Origin: Verrucomicrobiota bacterium
GTDB lineage: Bacteria; Verrucomicrobiota; Verrucomicrobiia; Limisphaerales; UBA1319
Reading direction: 5' to 3'
Length of the DNA stretch: 64,000 bases
Assembly (NCBI GenBank): GCA_022709905.1
Contig: JAKLHY010000038.1
Span: 1 to 64,000 of the forward strand
Shown here: in pieces, positions 37,282 through 45,798 of the stretch
Layout of the letters: every line of letters begins with the position of its first letter
Position numbering within the stretch: position 1 is the stretch's first letter
Program-made: the position numbers and the translations under genes
The notes under the pieces: model-generated
The model's input: only the letters and a program-made list of their open reading frames with translations
The model's database searches: none
Told to the model about the DNA's origin: nothing

Positions 37282-40200
37282 CTAGGACTCGAGGTCGCTT
37301 TCCTGCAATCCGAATTCCTTTGCGTGCTTGCGAAGGCACTCCGGGCAGACGCCGTGGGAAAAGCGCGTGGGAGTTCGTTCAAGGAGAAAGGCATCGATCC
37401 GCTCCCAGCGCCCCTCGGTTTCACGGATGCGATGACAGTAGGAACACATGTGCAACAAACGCTGCAGCTGGCGCAGCTGCAGGTGGGTTCGGACCCGGGC
37501 CCGCAGTTCCGCAGGCCGGAATGGTTTCGTGACGTAATCCACGCCTCCCGCATTAAAGCCAGCCACGATATCGTCGGTCTCGGTGCGCGCCGTCAGGAAA
37601 ATCACCGGGATCGCGGCCGAAACCAGGTCTTTTTTAAGCCGGCGGCATACTTCAAAGCCGTCCAGGTCCGGCATCATCACATCCAGCAAAATCAAATCCG
37701 GACGTTGCTGGGCGATCAACTCCAGGGCGGCGGCGCCATGGGCTGCCTCCGAGATCTGGAGCGCCGTCCCGGCCAGATAGGCCTTGAGCAATTCCCGGTT
37801 GATCTCGATATCATCCACCACCAGCACGCGGGCAGGCCGGAATTCGTAGGCGCGGATGAGTTCGAAGGGCGATTCGGAGACAGGGCCTGTGGCTGCAATT
37901 TCCACCCGGGGCAGAATGACGCTGAATTCGCTGCCTTCACCCGGTTGGCTCTGAAGTTCCATGCGGCCGCCCATGGTCTCGACCAGACGCCGGCATATGG
38001 CCAGTCCCAGGCCGGTGCCCCCATATTGGGAATGACATTGTCCGCGTTGTTGTTGAAACGCCTGGAAAATAAGGGTGTGCTGATCGGGAGGCACGCCAAT
38101 GCCGGTGTCGCGCACCGCAAAGCCGAACTCAATTTCATCGCCGCCGGCAGGGCTGGGCCGGTGCCACGCGCGCAATACGATCCCGCCGTGATGAGTGAAT
38201 TTGATGGCATTGCCGACCAGGTTGAAAAGCACCTGACGGACCCGGACTTCATCCAACACCAGCGCCTTCGGCAACGTGGATTCGAGGTCCGTCTTGAAGT
38301 AAAGCCCCTTTTCTTCACAGCGGATCGCGAATGCCTGACGCATTTCCGAAAAAACCGATTGCGGATCCACCGCGTTGAATTGGAGCTCCATCCGGCCCGC
38401 CTCGATTTTTGAGAGATCCAGAATGTCGCTGATCAAACGAAGCAGGACTTTGCCGGCCGATTGGATGGAAGTGACATAATCGCGCAAGGTCGTGTCGTGA
38501 ATTTTTGTCGTGAGAATGTCCGCAAAACCGAGAATGGCGTTCATGGGGGTGCGGATTTCGTGGCTCATGTTGGCCAGGAACTCGCTCTTGGCCCGGGTGC
38601 TCGCTTCAGCCGCTTCCTTGGCAAGCCGCAGGCTCTCCTCAGTCCGCTTCCGGCTGCTGATATCACGCGCAATCACCTGTATGGCGATGGGTTGGCCCTC
38701 CTGTTCCATAGGCTGACAAGTCATTTCAAGATGGATCGGCTTCTGATCCCGGGTCAAGCCAATCGCCTCGTAGGACACTGCGCCATCCCCCTGGGCGGCT
38801 TTTTCAAGCAGGGCCCGAATCCGCCCGTGGCTTTCCGGAGCCAGGACTTGCCATAACGTCAGGTTTCGAGCTTGCATCGGCGTGTAACCCAACCGTTCCA
38901 AAGTGGCCGGATTGAGCGATAGAAACCGTCCGTCCAGGCTGTGCGTGAAGATCAGATCGTGAGCCTTCTCGACGAGGTTGCGGTAGCGCGCATCCAGAAC
39001 GGCCTCTGCCGCCAGTTGACGGCGCAAGGCCAAAGTCTGGGCTCGAACCTGGCGGCGCAACATCACCACCCAGGTCATTCCGATCGTCAATAAAGCCGCC
39101 AATCCCCCCGTCACACTCATGATCCGTCCCGTTGTCCACCAGGATGGATGTTTCAGCAGAACCAAATCCGCCGGCGACGCCATCTGCAATTCGAAGGTCT
39201 CGGGAATCCCATAGTCGTTGTGAATCGTATGATAAATCCCCCGAAGCCGAATCAGACTGCCCTCCCGTAATTTCAGGTCTTCCGTCTTCGACAGGGGGAG
39301 ACGCGCTTGCACAAAATCCGCCCCGGATTGCACGCTCAGGTGCCTTTCCTCCCCCTCTTGATGCTCATCCCGAAGCCACCCTTCCATTTGAACATAACGC
39401 GCCTCGAATTCCTCGTTGACCTGGTTGGTTGCCTGCAAGATCAACGGCGCCGGCAGAACATCCTCTCGAACGATTCGCAGGACCGGTTCGCGCAGAACCA
39501 ACTGCCGGCCTTCCGTGCCTGGAAATCCGACGACTTCAACGCGAGTGCCCGGAGGCAGATGTTCTGTGGCTTGCGAAAACACCAGCAGACCAGTCTCGCC
39601 TTCTTGGATGCAGAAAGAACGCCCCGGGCGCTGAAGCGTAATCACTCCGCTCAGGCGAACACGGTGCAGCAGGCTGGGATTGACTTCGGCCAGCGATTGG
39701 ATCGACTGCAAAGGCAGGGAAAATAAGTCCTCGGGCCGCGTTTGCTCGATTTCAATGTAGTCCTCCGACGAGACCATCATCATGACTTTCGCTGCCTGTC
39801 GTCTTTCTCCCAGTTGAACTCCACACACGCCGCGAAATAAGGCCACAGAGCCCTCCAACGGTTTGCTCAACTCAGACATCGGGATATGAACAACGAAGCC
39901 CCCCTCCGGGGTCGAGACTTCCAGCTGGTGGTTGATCGACGGATTCGTGGAAAGCGAAATCCTCCGGATATACCCGCGAAGAGCGATCCAACGGCAGTCC
40001 TCCATCGGAGCCATCGCCTGGGATACGGTCAGAATCCGATCGGCGGGGGGCCGTCCCGTCCCAAGCCGTTTAAGGGTCGGCTGAAGGATTACTGGCAGCG
40101 TGCGGCCTCGGCCGGTGATGCCTTGAATCTGCACCCAGTCGCCAATCTCAAGCTCTGGCGGATTGATCGCTTTAACGACATACACGCCCTCGGCGCCATC

Positions 40201-40920
40201 CTGAACGCAGTAGTCATTCCAAACCGGGTGATGCCATGTCACAATACCCTGCACCGTCACGGGGTAACCCTTGGCCGCTTCGTTCTGGGTGAGAGACTTG
40301 ATCTGATCCACACGCCGTAAGCGCGGCAATTCCGAAAACGATTGTCGGGCTGTTCCAACTGAATTCGACACCGATTCGTCGATCCGAAACAAACCCTCTC
40401 TTAAACGCAGTTCGGCACCGGCCGTGTAAAACAAACCAACCGACTCAACGGATGAGCCAGGTTTCATGGCCCGTGTCTGCCAGGTTTCAACCACCACGCG
40501 ACCCGTGTCGTCCTGGACGGTCAGCGATCGGCCAATTTCCTGGGCCAGCACGACACCGCGAATTCGCACCGGTTGATGGGTTGGATGGTTCAATAGCGCT
40601 GAGATAGGGGTCTGGGGCAGGAAGAATTTCGAGTTCATGTGCGCCCGGCTGATGACCTCGAGATCCTGACTGGACGCAATCCAGAAATCGGCATCCACGG
40701 TTTTACCGAACTGATCGCGTTTAAGGACCAATACTCCTTTAGCTCGAACCAGGGCCTCATCGAACTGCGGAACCGGTTCATGCTCGCTGAGAAGAACGTA
40801 CACGCGGATGTTCGTGCCCTGGAAGAGCAGTTCCATCTCGATGTGCCACGCATCGTTCTGGACCTGTTTTCGAGCGTAGCCTTCGACGATAACCCGGCGA
40901 ACCGACGCTCCCTCGCTCAA
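37282..40920 (-). CDS. Hybrid histidine kinase, main part behind an amber codon
   Basis: 1,212 codons beginning with a TTG right after an in-frame TAG (40924-40926) that separates it from its own N-terminal part. In order: OB-fold-like repeats (about 1-560; QPVRIRGVVLAQEIGRSLTVQDD and similar), a transmembrane helix (near 600-620), PAS (about 640-760), HisKA with His787 in MSHEIRTPMNA, HATPase (GNAIKF, GIGVPP, GTGLGLAI), a receiver domain with Asp1080 in LLDVMMPDLDG, and a C-terminal CxxC pair (MCSYCHRIR, GVCPECL) that probably binds zinc. If translation starts at this TTG the protein lacks a signal peptide and part of its first domain. Confidence 0.8.
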   Translation of the reverse strand: MSEGASVRRVIVEGYARKQVQNDAWHIEMELLFQGTNIRVYVLLSEHEPVPQFDEALVRAKGVLVLKRDQFGKTVDADFWIASSQDLEVISRAHMNSKFFLPQTPISALLNHPTHQPVRIRGVVLAQEIGRSLTVQDDTGRVVVETWQTRAMKPGSSVESVGLFYTAGAELRLREGLFRIDESVSNSVGTARQSFSELPRLRRVDQIKSLTQNEAAKGYPVTVQGIVTWHHPVWNDYCVQDGAEGVYVVKAINPPELEIGDWVQIQGITGRGRTLPVILQPTLKRLGTGRPPADRILTVSQAMAPMEDCRWIALRGYIRRISLSTNPSINHQLEVSTPEGGFVVHIPMSELSKPLEGSVALFRGVCGVQLGERRQAAKVMMMVSSEDYIEIEQTRPEDLFSLPLQSIQSLAEVNPSLLHRVRLSGVITLQRPGRSFCIQEGETGLLVFSQATEHLPPGTRVEVVGFPGTEGRQLVLREPVLRIVREDVLPAPLILQATNQVNEEFEARYVQMEGWLRDEHQEGEERHLSVQSGADFVQARLPLSKTEDLKLREGSLIRLRGIYHTIHNDYGIPETFELQMASPADLVLLKHPSWWTTGRIMSVTGGLAALLTIGMTWVVMLRRQVRAQTLALRRQLAAEAVLDARYRNLVEKAHDLIFTHSLDGRFLSLNPATLERLGYTPMQARNLTLWQVLAPESHGRIRALLEKAAQGDGAVSYEAIGLTRDQKPIHLEMTCQPMEQEGQPIAIQVIARDISSRKRTEESLRLAKEAAEASTRAKSEFLANMSHEIRTPMNAILGFADILTTKIHDTTLRDYVTSIQSAGKVLLRLISDILDLSKIEAGRMELQFNAVDPQSVFSEMRQAFAIRCEEKGLYFKTDLESTLPKALVLDEVRVRQVLFNLVGNAIKFTHHGGIVLRAWHRPSPAGGDEIEFGFAVRDTGIGVPPDQHTLIFQAFQQQRGQCHSQYGGTGLGLAICRRLVETMGGRMELQSQPGEGSEFSVILPRVEIAATGPVSESPFELIRAYEFRPARVLVVDDIEINRELLKAYLAGTALQISEAAHGAAALELIAQQRPDLILLDVMMPDLDGFEVCRRLKKDLVSAAIPVIFLTARTETDDIVAGFNAGGVDYVTKPFRPAELRARVRTHLQLRQLQRLLHMCSYCHRIRETEGRWERIDAFLLERTPTRFSHGVCPECLRKHAKEFGLQESDLES

Positions 40921-40923
40921 AGC

Positions 40924-41388
40924 CTAGGATTTATCCAGGAGTTCCGGGTCGGACAAAGCCTTTTCCCGCAAAACGTTGATGGCGCACTTGTCCCAGTTCA
41001 ATCCTCCGCCCCCCTGTTTGCACAGCCCATCGATATCGAGTTCCTGCCCCGTTCTGATCGGGAGCGCGCGCTGGCTCGAGTCCAAATACATTGCATCGGC
41101 ATCGTCCTTCAGCCAAAGCACTTTCCAAATGGGATCGTAAAGAAGCACCTTCACCCGCAGACGCGCCGGATTTTCGACATCCCGTAATGCGTCGGGTATT
41201 TGGTATAGCCCAGCCAAGTTCGTGACGGTCCAGGCGTTTGTCGGCGTCGTCGAAACCGCGTCAACGGTCCCTCCGCTCCCCACCCAGAAAACGAGCAAAA
41301 GACACCCCCCCAGCCAAGTCGTGAAACGGCTTGGATGCGATCTCGGTTTCGCAAAAGCGTTGTGAACACCCATCAAGTGTGGCATCAA
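40924..41388 (-). CDS. N-terminal part of the hybrid kinase, ending at an amber codon
   Basis: 154 codons in the same frame as the kinase body. Residues about 20-44 are a signal peptide or anchor (LGGCLLLVFWVGSGGTVDAVS). From about 55 the sequence is the first OB-fold-like sensor domain (ARLRVKVLLYDPIWKVLWLKDD, GQELDIDGL). The TAG comes at LLDKS, inside a linker that in this type of sensor continues without a break into the next domain. After the TAG come an alanine codon and the TTG of the next frame. Either the kinase gene is broken, or the amber codon is read through at some rate. Confidence 0.7.
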   Translation of the reverse strand: MMPHLMGVHNAFAKPRSHPSRFTTWLGGCLLLVFWVGSGGTVDAVSTTPTNAWTVTNLAGLYQIPDALRDVENPARLRVKVLLYDPIWKVLWLKDDADAMYLDSSQRALPIRTGQELDIDGLCKQGGGGLNWDKCAINVLREKALSDPELLDKS

Positions 41389-41886
41389 TCCGGGCAGGTA
41401 TCATTGCCCCCCGCCCAACCAGGTCCATATCGGCAAAAAACGGGGGGAGTGAAGCGCTTTTGCGTGCCGGTTTACGGACAGGGCAGGGGCATCCCGAGTC
41501 GGATCCAGCGTGAAGTAAGAGCGCGCAAGGCAGGCGGCACCTCGCCATCATGGCCTTGAAGAATCCCGCGCTCGAACTCGACCAGATGCGGCGCGAAAAC
41601 ATCGGGCGCAAACTCCTCCGCTCCCCACAATCAGCAGCCCAGGCCTGGCCAGGATTTTTTTATTGCGTTATGCTCCTGATTCGGCAAATCGACTTGAACG
41701 GTTCGGACCGATTCCGCAGGGGCGGGGGCAGCCTAGCCCTGAATCGCCTCCAGCCCTGTTGCCGCGACGATGGCTGCCACCAGCCCAAATCCGATAGGCC
41801 GCTTATCCCATTTCATGATGCGCTTGGGCGCTGCGGCTCGCTCTTCGAACACAGCCGCCCTCCGAAGTGTCGACATAGCGCTATCC
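41389..41886. other. Gap of 498 bases without a convincing gene
   Basis: Between the kinase start and the aldo/keto reductase stop. A short minus-strand frame of 47 codons (41733-41876, MSTLRRAAVFEERAAAPKR then a hydrophobic IGFGLVAAIVAATG) begins 10 bases after the reductase stop. It could encode a small membrane protein, but this is weak. A perfect 7-base palindrome (CCCCCCG at 41407-41413, CGGGGGG at 41441-41447) lies upstream of the kinase start and may form a leader hairpin. Confidence 0.4.
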
Positions 41887-42882
41887 CTACTCGTAGATGG
41901 GAAAAAAGGTGTTGAAGGCCCTTTCACAGAAATCCCCCGGGTCATTGAATCGCCGGCCACGATCCAAGTCGTCAATCCCTTTCATTTCTTCGTCGGTCAG
42001 TTCGAAATCGAAGATGTTCAGGTTCTCCTGCAATCGAGCCCGGCTCGATGTCTTGGGGATGACCGCTGTGCCCCGTTGAATGCCCCATCGCAATAAGACT
42101 TGCGCCGGAGTGCGACCGTGCCTCGACGCCGCCTGAACCACCGGTCCGGCTTCGACCACCGATTCCTCCTTTCCCGCCATTCCCAGCGCGAAATAGGAAA
42201 GCGCGCCAAGGGGAGAAAAGCCCGTCACCCCGATGCCTTCTTCCCGGCAAAATCGAAGCAGTTTTTGCTGGGTCAGGAATGGGTGCAGTTCCACCTGCAA
42301 GACTGACGGACGAATCCGGGCGCGAGAAAGCAGATCCCGCAACAACGAGGTCCCAAAGTTGCACACCCCAATCCTCTTCACCAACCCCAAAGAGACCAAC
42401 TCCTCCATCGCGCCCCAGGTCTCGGCGATTGGCACTGGCGCCGGTTTCATTTTCGGTTCGGGCGCGGCCGGATCATAAAACCAGCCGGGAGGATATCGCA
42501 ACTCGAACGGCACAAACTCCAGTGCGATCGGGAAATGCATGAGGTAAAGATCGAGAATCTCGAGTTTCAAATCCTGCAATGACCGTTCGCATGCCAGGCG
42601 CACGTGCCTGGGATCGTGGTAGGTGTTCCAGAGTTTCGAGGTGATCCAGAGATCCTCCCGACGACAAAGGCCCTCCCGGAATACCCGCTCCAAACCCGCT
42701 CCCACCGCGGACTCATTCCCGTAATCGCAGGCGCAGTCCAAGTGACGGTACCCTGTCTCCACAGCCTCGCAGATCAATCCCGTGACCCGAGCGACCTCCG
42801 CCTTCCAGGTCCCCAAACCAACACTGGGCATGCAACTGCCATCGGCCAAGCGGACCGTCTTCATCAGATTTGTGCAACTCAT
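41887..42882 (-). CDS. Aldo/keto reductase
   Basis: A 331-residue cytoplasmic NADPH-dependent reductase of the AKR superfamily. The full catalytic tetrad is present: Asp49 and Tyr54 in HLDCACDYGNE, Lys83 in ITSKLWN and His116 in LYLMHFP. Further family landmarks are GVCNFG, VLQVELHPFLTQ and the cofactor loop IPKTSS with the following Arg. The insert after the His (LRYPPGWFYDP) is like that of D-xylose/aldose reductases of this family, so a sugar or short aldehyde is the likely substrate. It is a monocistronic minus-strand gene with short repeats just upstream. Confidence 0.93.
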   Translation of the reverse strand: MSCTNLMKTVRLADGSCMPSVGLGTWKAEVARVTGLICEAVETGYRHLDCACDYGNESAVGAGLERVFREGLCRREDLWITSKLWNTYHDPRHVRLACERSLQDLKLEILDLYLMHFPIALEFVPFELRYPPGWFYDPAAPEPKMKPAPVPIAETWGAMEELVSLGLVKRIGVCNFGTSLLRDLLSRARIRPSVLQVELHPFLTQQKLLRFCREEGIGVTGFSPLGALSYFALGMAGKEESVVEAGPVVQAASRHGRTPAQVLLRWGIQRGTAVIPKTSSRARLQENLNIFDFELTDEEMKGIDDLDRGRRFNDPGDFCERAFNTFFPIYE

Positions 42883-42939
42883 GGGGAATAAGGTAATCCA
42901 GATCGTCCCAGGCTTGAATCCTGATTTTTAAGACCGCCC

Positions 42940-43055
42940 CAGTTCTCTGCCGATCAAACAAAAGACCTGTCCCTTAGTATCGTTTGTCCCTTAGTATCGT
43001 TCCAGTTTTCCAGTTCTCTGCCGATCAAACAAAGGACCTGTCCCTTAGTATCGTT
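42940..43055. repeat. 45-bp direct repeat with a third partial copy
   Basis: A 45-base unit occurs at 42940-42984 and again at 43011-43055 with a single mismatch. Between them, at 42985-43001, the last 17 bases (TGTCCCTTAGTATCGTT) are present once more. Read on the other strand the unit begins AACGATACTAAGGGACAGG. It sits in the 221-base gap between the prepilin-like gene and the aldo/keto reductase gene. Confidence 0.85.
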
Positions 43056-43103
43056 CATTAGACATTCGCAAGACGAAACCCAACCGTGGTGACCTGCAAG
43101 GGT

Positions 43104-44000
43104 TCAACGCCACTCGGCCATGTGCTCCTTGGCCCAATCGATGTCCTGCCTGTCGGCGGCGGAAGTGGCTTTGAGGACGCCGGCATGGCGGTCTTTGTAT
43201 GTCACGGCCATCCACTCGCCACTCGACATTTTGCCCAGCCATTTTTTGATTTGGGAATGCCCGTCCAGGAACGCGAATCCACACGCCCCATTGTGCAGTG
43301 TCGAGGGAAAATCGCACCACGCATAGTCTCCCCCCCAGTTCTTGCCGACAACGATGAACCAGCCATCATTGATTGAATCCGGATGCTCGTCCACAATCAC
43401 AAAAATGTCGGTTGGACTTTTCGTTTTCGGATCGGTGGTCTTCTGAAAAACCCGATACTTATTAAAGCTGGAGGGATCCTCGTTGGCATTTGGCCATCCC
43501 GAAAAACCATTCATCGAGATGCTTCTCACGCGCTCGATCCAGCCCCGGGCGCGCTGGGCCGGGCTCACATATTTGTCTGCCGGGCACTTGTAGAGGTTTT
43601 TGGTTTTAGCAAAGTATTGGGCGAGGGGCGCGTTTTTGTCGTCCAGGATCTTGACGAGGTTGGTGTTATCCGGGCTGGTGGTCCAGTCCAGCCAGCTGTT
43701 ACCTGTCCACGTCGCCGCATCGATCACACGGTCGTTGTGATCGCTCGCGTACATGAGGTAGGCGAGCATGACCTGTTTGGTGTTGCTCATGCATTGGATT
43801 CCCTGGGCTTTGGCCTTGGCCTTGCCCAAGGCTGGCAACAGCATGCCCGCCAAAATGGCGATAATGGCAATAACGACGAGCAGTTCTATCAGGGTGAATC
43901 CCAGTGGGGCGCTACGCGGTCCCGTCAGCGACCATGAACGGTGTCCGAACGTTGTTGGATGTTGTTTGAACATAGGGATTGAGGTTTTGAGGGCCGGCAT
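43104..44000 (-). CDS. Prepilin-like protein with H-X9-DG motif
   Basis: A 298-residue type II secretion/pseudopilin-like protein. After a basic leader the prepilin peptidase site G-FTLIELLVVIAIIAILAGMLLPAL is present (cleavage after Gly34, methylated Phe35, Glu at +5). The C-terminal part carries HNGACGFAFLDGH, the H-X9-DG processing-associated motif typical of the large pseudopilin families of Planctomycetes and Verrucomicrobia. The ATG at 44000 directly follows the stop of the upstream oxidoreductase (TGAATG) and is preceded by GGAG, which supports this start over the ATG at 43973. It is probably co-transcribed with that oxidoreductase. Confidence 0.93.
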   Translation of the reverse strand: MPALKTSIPMFKQHPTTFGHRSWSLTGPRSAPLGFTLIELLVVIAIIAILAGMLLPALGKAKAKAQGIQCMSNTKQVMLAYLMYASDHNDRVIDAATWTGNSWLDWTTSPDNTNLVKILDDKNAPLAQYFAKTKNLYKCPADKYVSPAQRARGWIERVRSISMNGFSGWPNANEDPSSFNKYRVFQKTTDPKTKSPTDIFVIVDEHPDSINDGWFIVVGKNWGGDYAWCDFPSTLHNGACGFAFLDGHSQIKKWLGKMSSGEWMAVTYKDRHAGVLKATSAADRQDIDWAKEHMAEWR

Positions 44001-45380
44001 TCATTCCAAGCTCCATCCCTGGCGGTATTTGCGGCGAACAAACTCGTTGGCTTTCTCGTGGTTCCCGACCCGCATGGCTTCCCCATCCCACAACAGTTGT
44101 TCGTTCGGAAAACGGACGGCCAGGTTTCCCATCAGAACGGTTTCCGAGAGGGGGCCGGAATAATCAAAATGGGAGCAAGCCGGTTTGCCCCCCTTGCAGG
44201 CTCGAAGCCAATCTTGTTCATGCCCGTCGATGTCTCCAGGAATTCGCTCGATGGTTTTCGGGACGCTGGAGGCTTCTTGGGCGAGTGTTTTTGGAAACAC
44301 GCGTGGATTGCGCCCGTAACAGCCGCAGATCAGCACGCCTTTCTCGCCTTTGAAGATTAGTCCCCCGTCACTGTCGCCCAATTCTTCGTCTGGATCGAGG
44401 CCATCGGGCCTGGCCGGCATCATGCCGCCATCCCACCAGGTTAGTTTAAGCGCGGGAAACCCCTCCCGGGAAGGAAACTGGTAGCGCACAATGGTTGAAC
44501 GCGGGAAGGTTTCATGCCGCGGTTCGGTTTTTTTCCAGAGATCATGCCAATAAGTGGAGATACAACCTTCGACGGAGACGGGATACTTGAGTTTCATCGC
44601 CCAGAAGGCGGCATCCAGAATGTGACAGCCCAGGTCACCGAGGGATCCAGTGCCGAAGTCACACCAGGCCCGCCAGTTGCCCGGCACGTAGGCGGGATGG
44701 TAAGGACGATAGGGTGCCGGCCCCAGCCATCGGTCCCAGTCCAAACCTGCCGGAACTGGCGGGGTTTCCTTGGGGCGCTCGACCTCGACTCCCTGGGGCC
44801 AGACTGGACGGTTTGTCCATGCGTCGACTTCCCGAACGGCGCCGATGAGCCCGGCCTGGATCCACTCGCAAACCCGACGGGTTCCCTCGCCCGAATGGCC
44901 TTGATTGCCCATTTGTGTGACGACCTTTTGTTTTCGGGCGGTTTCCGTGAGAAGGCGCGCTTCGTAGACCGAGTAAGTCAAGGGCTTCTGGACATAGACA
45001 TGTTTGCCGGCACGCATGGCCGCCAAGGCAATGACCGCATGAGTGTGGTCCGGCGTCGCAATGATCACCGCCTCGATATCCTTCTGTTTTTCGAGCATCT
45101 CCCGGTAATCGAGATACCGCTTCGCCGTGGGATATTCCTGGTAGGTTTTGGCGGCGTAATCCTGGTCGATATCACAGAGGGCGACAATATTCTCAGTTGC
45201 GCATCGCTTGAGATTGGATCGCCCCATGCCGCCAACTCCGATCGCGGCGAGATTCAGTTTTTGACCGGGTGCCTTTGCGCCGGATTGGGCGACGAGCATC
45301 TGGGGGGCAACAGCAAGGAAAGACGAGGCCAGGCTGGCTCTCTGCAGGAATTGGCGGCGGGTGGTTTGTGGAGTGTTCAT
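44001..45380 (-). CDS. Tat-exported Gfo/Idh/MocA-family oxidoreductase
   Basis: A 459-residue protein from the ATG at 45380, chosen because the twin-arginine motif (TTRRQFLQRASLASSFLAVAP) follows at once; the open frame to 45482 adds an unlikely N terminus. The Rossmann segment is LNLAAIGVGGMGRSN, the catalytic lysine motif is VQKPLTYSVYEA, and the C-terminal half shows GTGSLGDLGCHILDAAFWAM. It is of the same broad family as the gene at 32.5 kb but a different subgroup. The next gene begins at its stop codon. Probably a periplasmic sugar oxidoreductase. Confidence 0.9.
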   Translation of the reverse strand: MNTPQTTRRQFLQRASLASSFLAVAPQMLVAQSGAKAPGQKLNLAAIGVGGMGRSNLKRCATENIVALCDIDQDYAAKTYQEYPTAKRYLDYREMLEKQKDIEAVIIATPDHTHAVIALAAMRAGKHVYVQKPLTYSVYEARLLTETARKQKVVTQMGNQGHSGEGTRRVCEWIQAGLIGAVREVDAWTNRPVWPQGVEVERPKETPPVPAGLDWDRWLGPAPYRPYHPAYVPGNWRAWCDFGTGSLGDLGCHILDAAFWAMKLKYPVSVEGCISTYWHDLWKKTEPRHETFPRSTIVRYQFPSREGFPALKLTWWDGGMMPARPDGLDPDEELGDSDGGLIFKGEKGVLICGCYGRNPRVFPKTLAQEASSVPKTIERIPGDIDGHEQDWLRACKGGKPACSHFDYSGPLSETVLMGNLAVRFPNEQLLWDGEAMRVGNHEKANEFVRRKYRQGWSLE

Positions 45381-45694
45381 GGTGGATGATGAGGTGTTTA
45401 ACAGGATGGTTTTTGATCGATTTTCACGGTAAATCCGGACGGGATTGTTCTCAGAGTGTAACGCATGTTGCCGGCGATGCAATTCCAGACCGGCGAGACC
45501 GGTCGCCTTCAGAAAATCATGACGCCTGAAGACATGCGGCCTCCAGACTGTCCCAAGCCGGGCCTCGCGATCCGCTGCCGGTTCGGCGCAGTCCGGCTTG
45601 TGAAAAGTCCCGATGGCTGGTTTGCCACGCCTTGGCCCCAGCCAAAATCCCTCGCCGCAGCACCCCTTGTAATTATCAAACAGGCTCTTAATGG

Positions 45695-45757
45695 TAATCG
45701 TAATCCTAATCGATTCGCTCCGAGCTGATTACGATTGGGATCAAGAGTAAGATTAGG
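45695..45757. repeat. Nested inverted repeats of ATTACGATT type
   Basis: In the gap between the Gfo/Idh and CBM9-like genes. Perfect 10-base arms AATCGTAATC (45696-45705) and GATTACGATT (45727-45736) form one hairpin, and CCTAATC (45705-45711) pairs with GATTAGG (45751-45757). The stretch is AT-richer than its surroundings. The remaining 315-base gap (45483-45798) has no gene. Confidence 0.65.
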
Positions 45758-45798
45758 GACAAGGTTCGTGGGGAGAGAGATCGCCATCCAATGCGGGG

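Noticed and set aside
41550..41915. 121-codon plus-strand open frame before the aldo/keto reductase
   Set aside because: Runs into the reductase gene from the opposite side, Cys/Arg/His-rich composition, no pattern.
42940..43055. CRISPR array
   Set aside because: Only two full units, the intervening sequence contains a partial unit instead of a unique spacer, and no cas gene is near.
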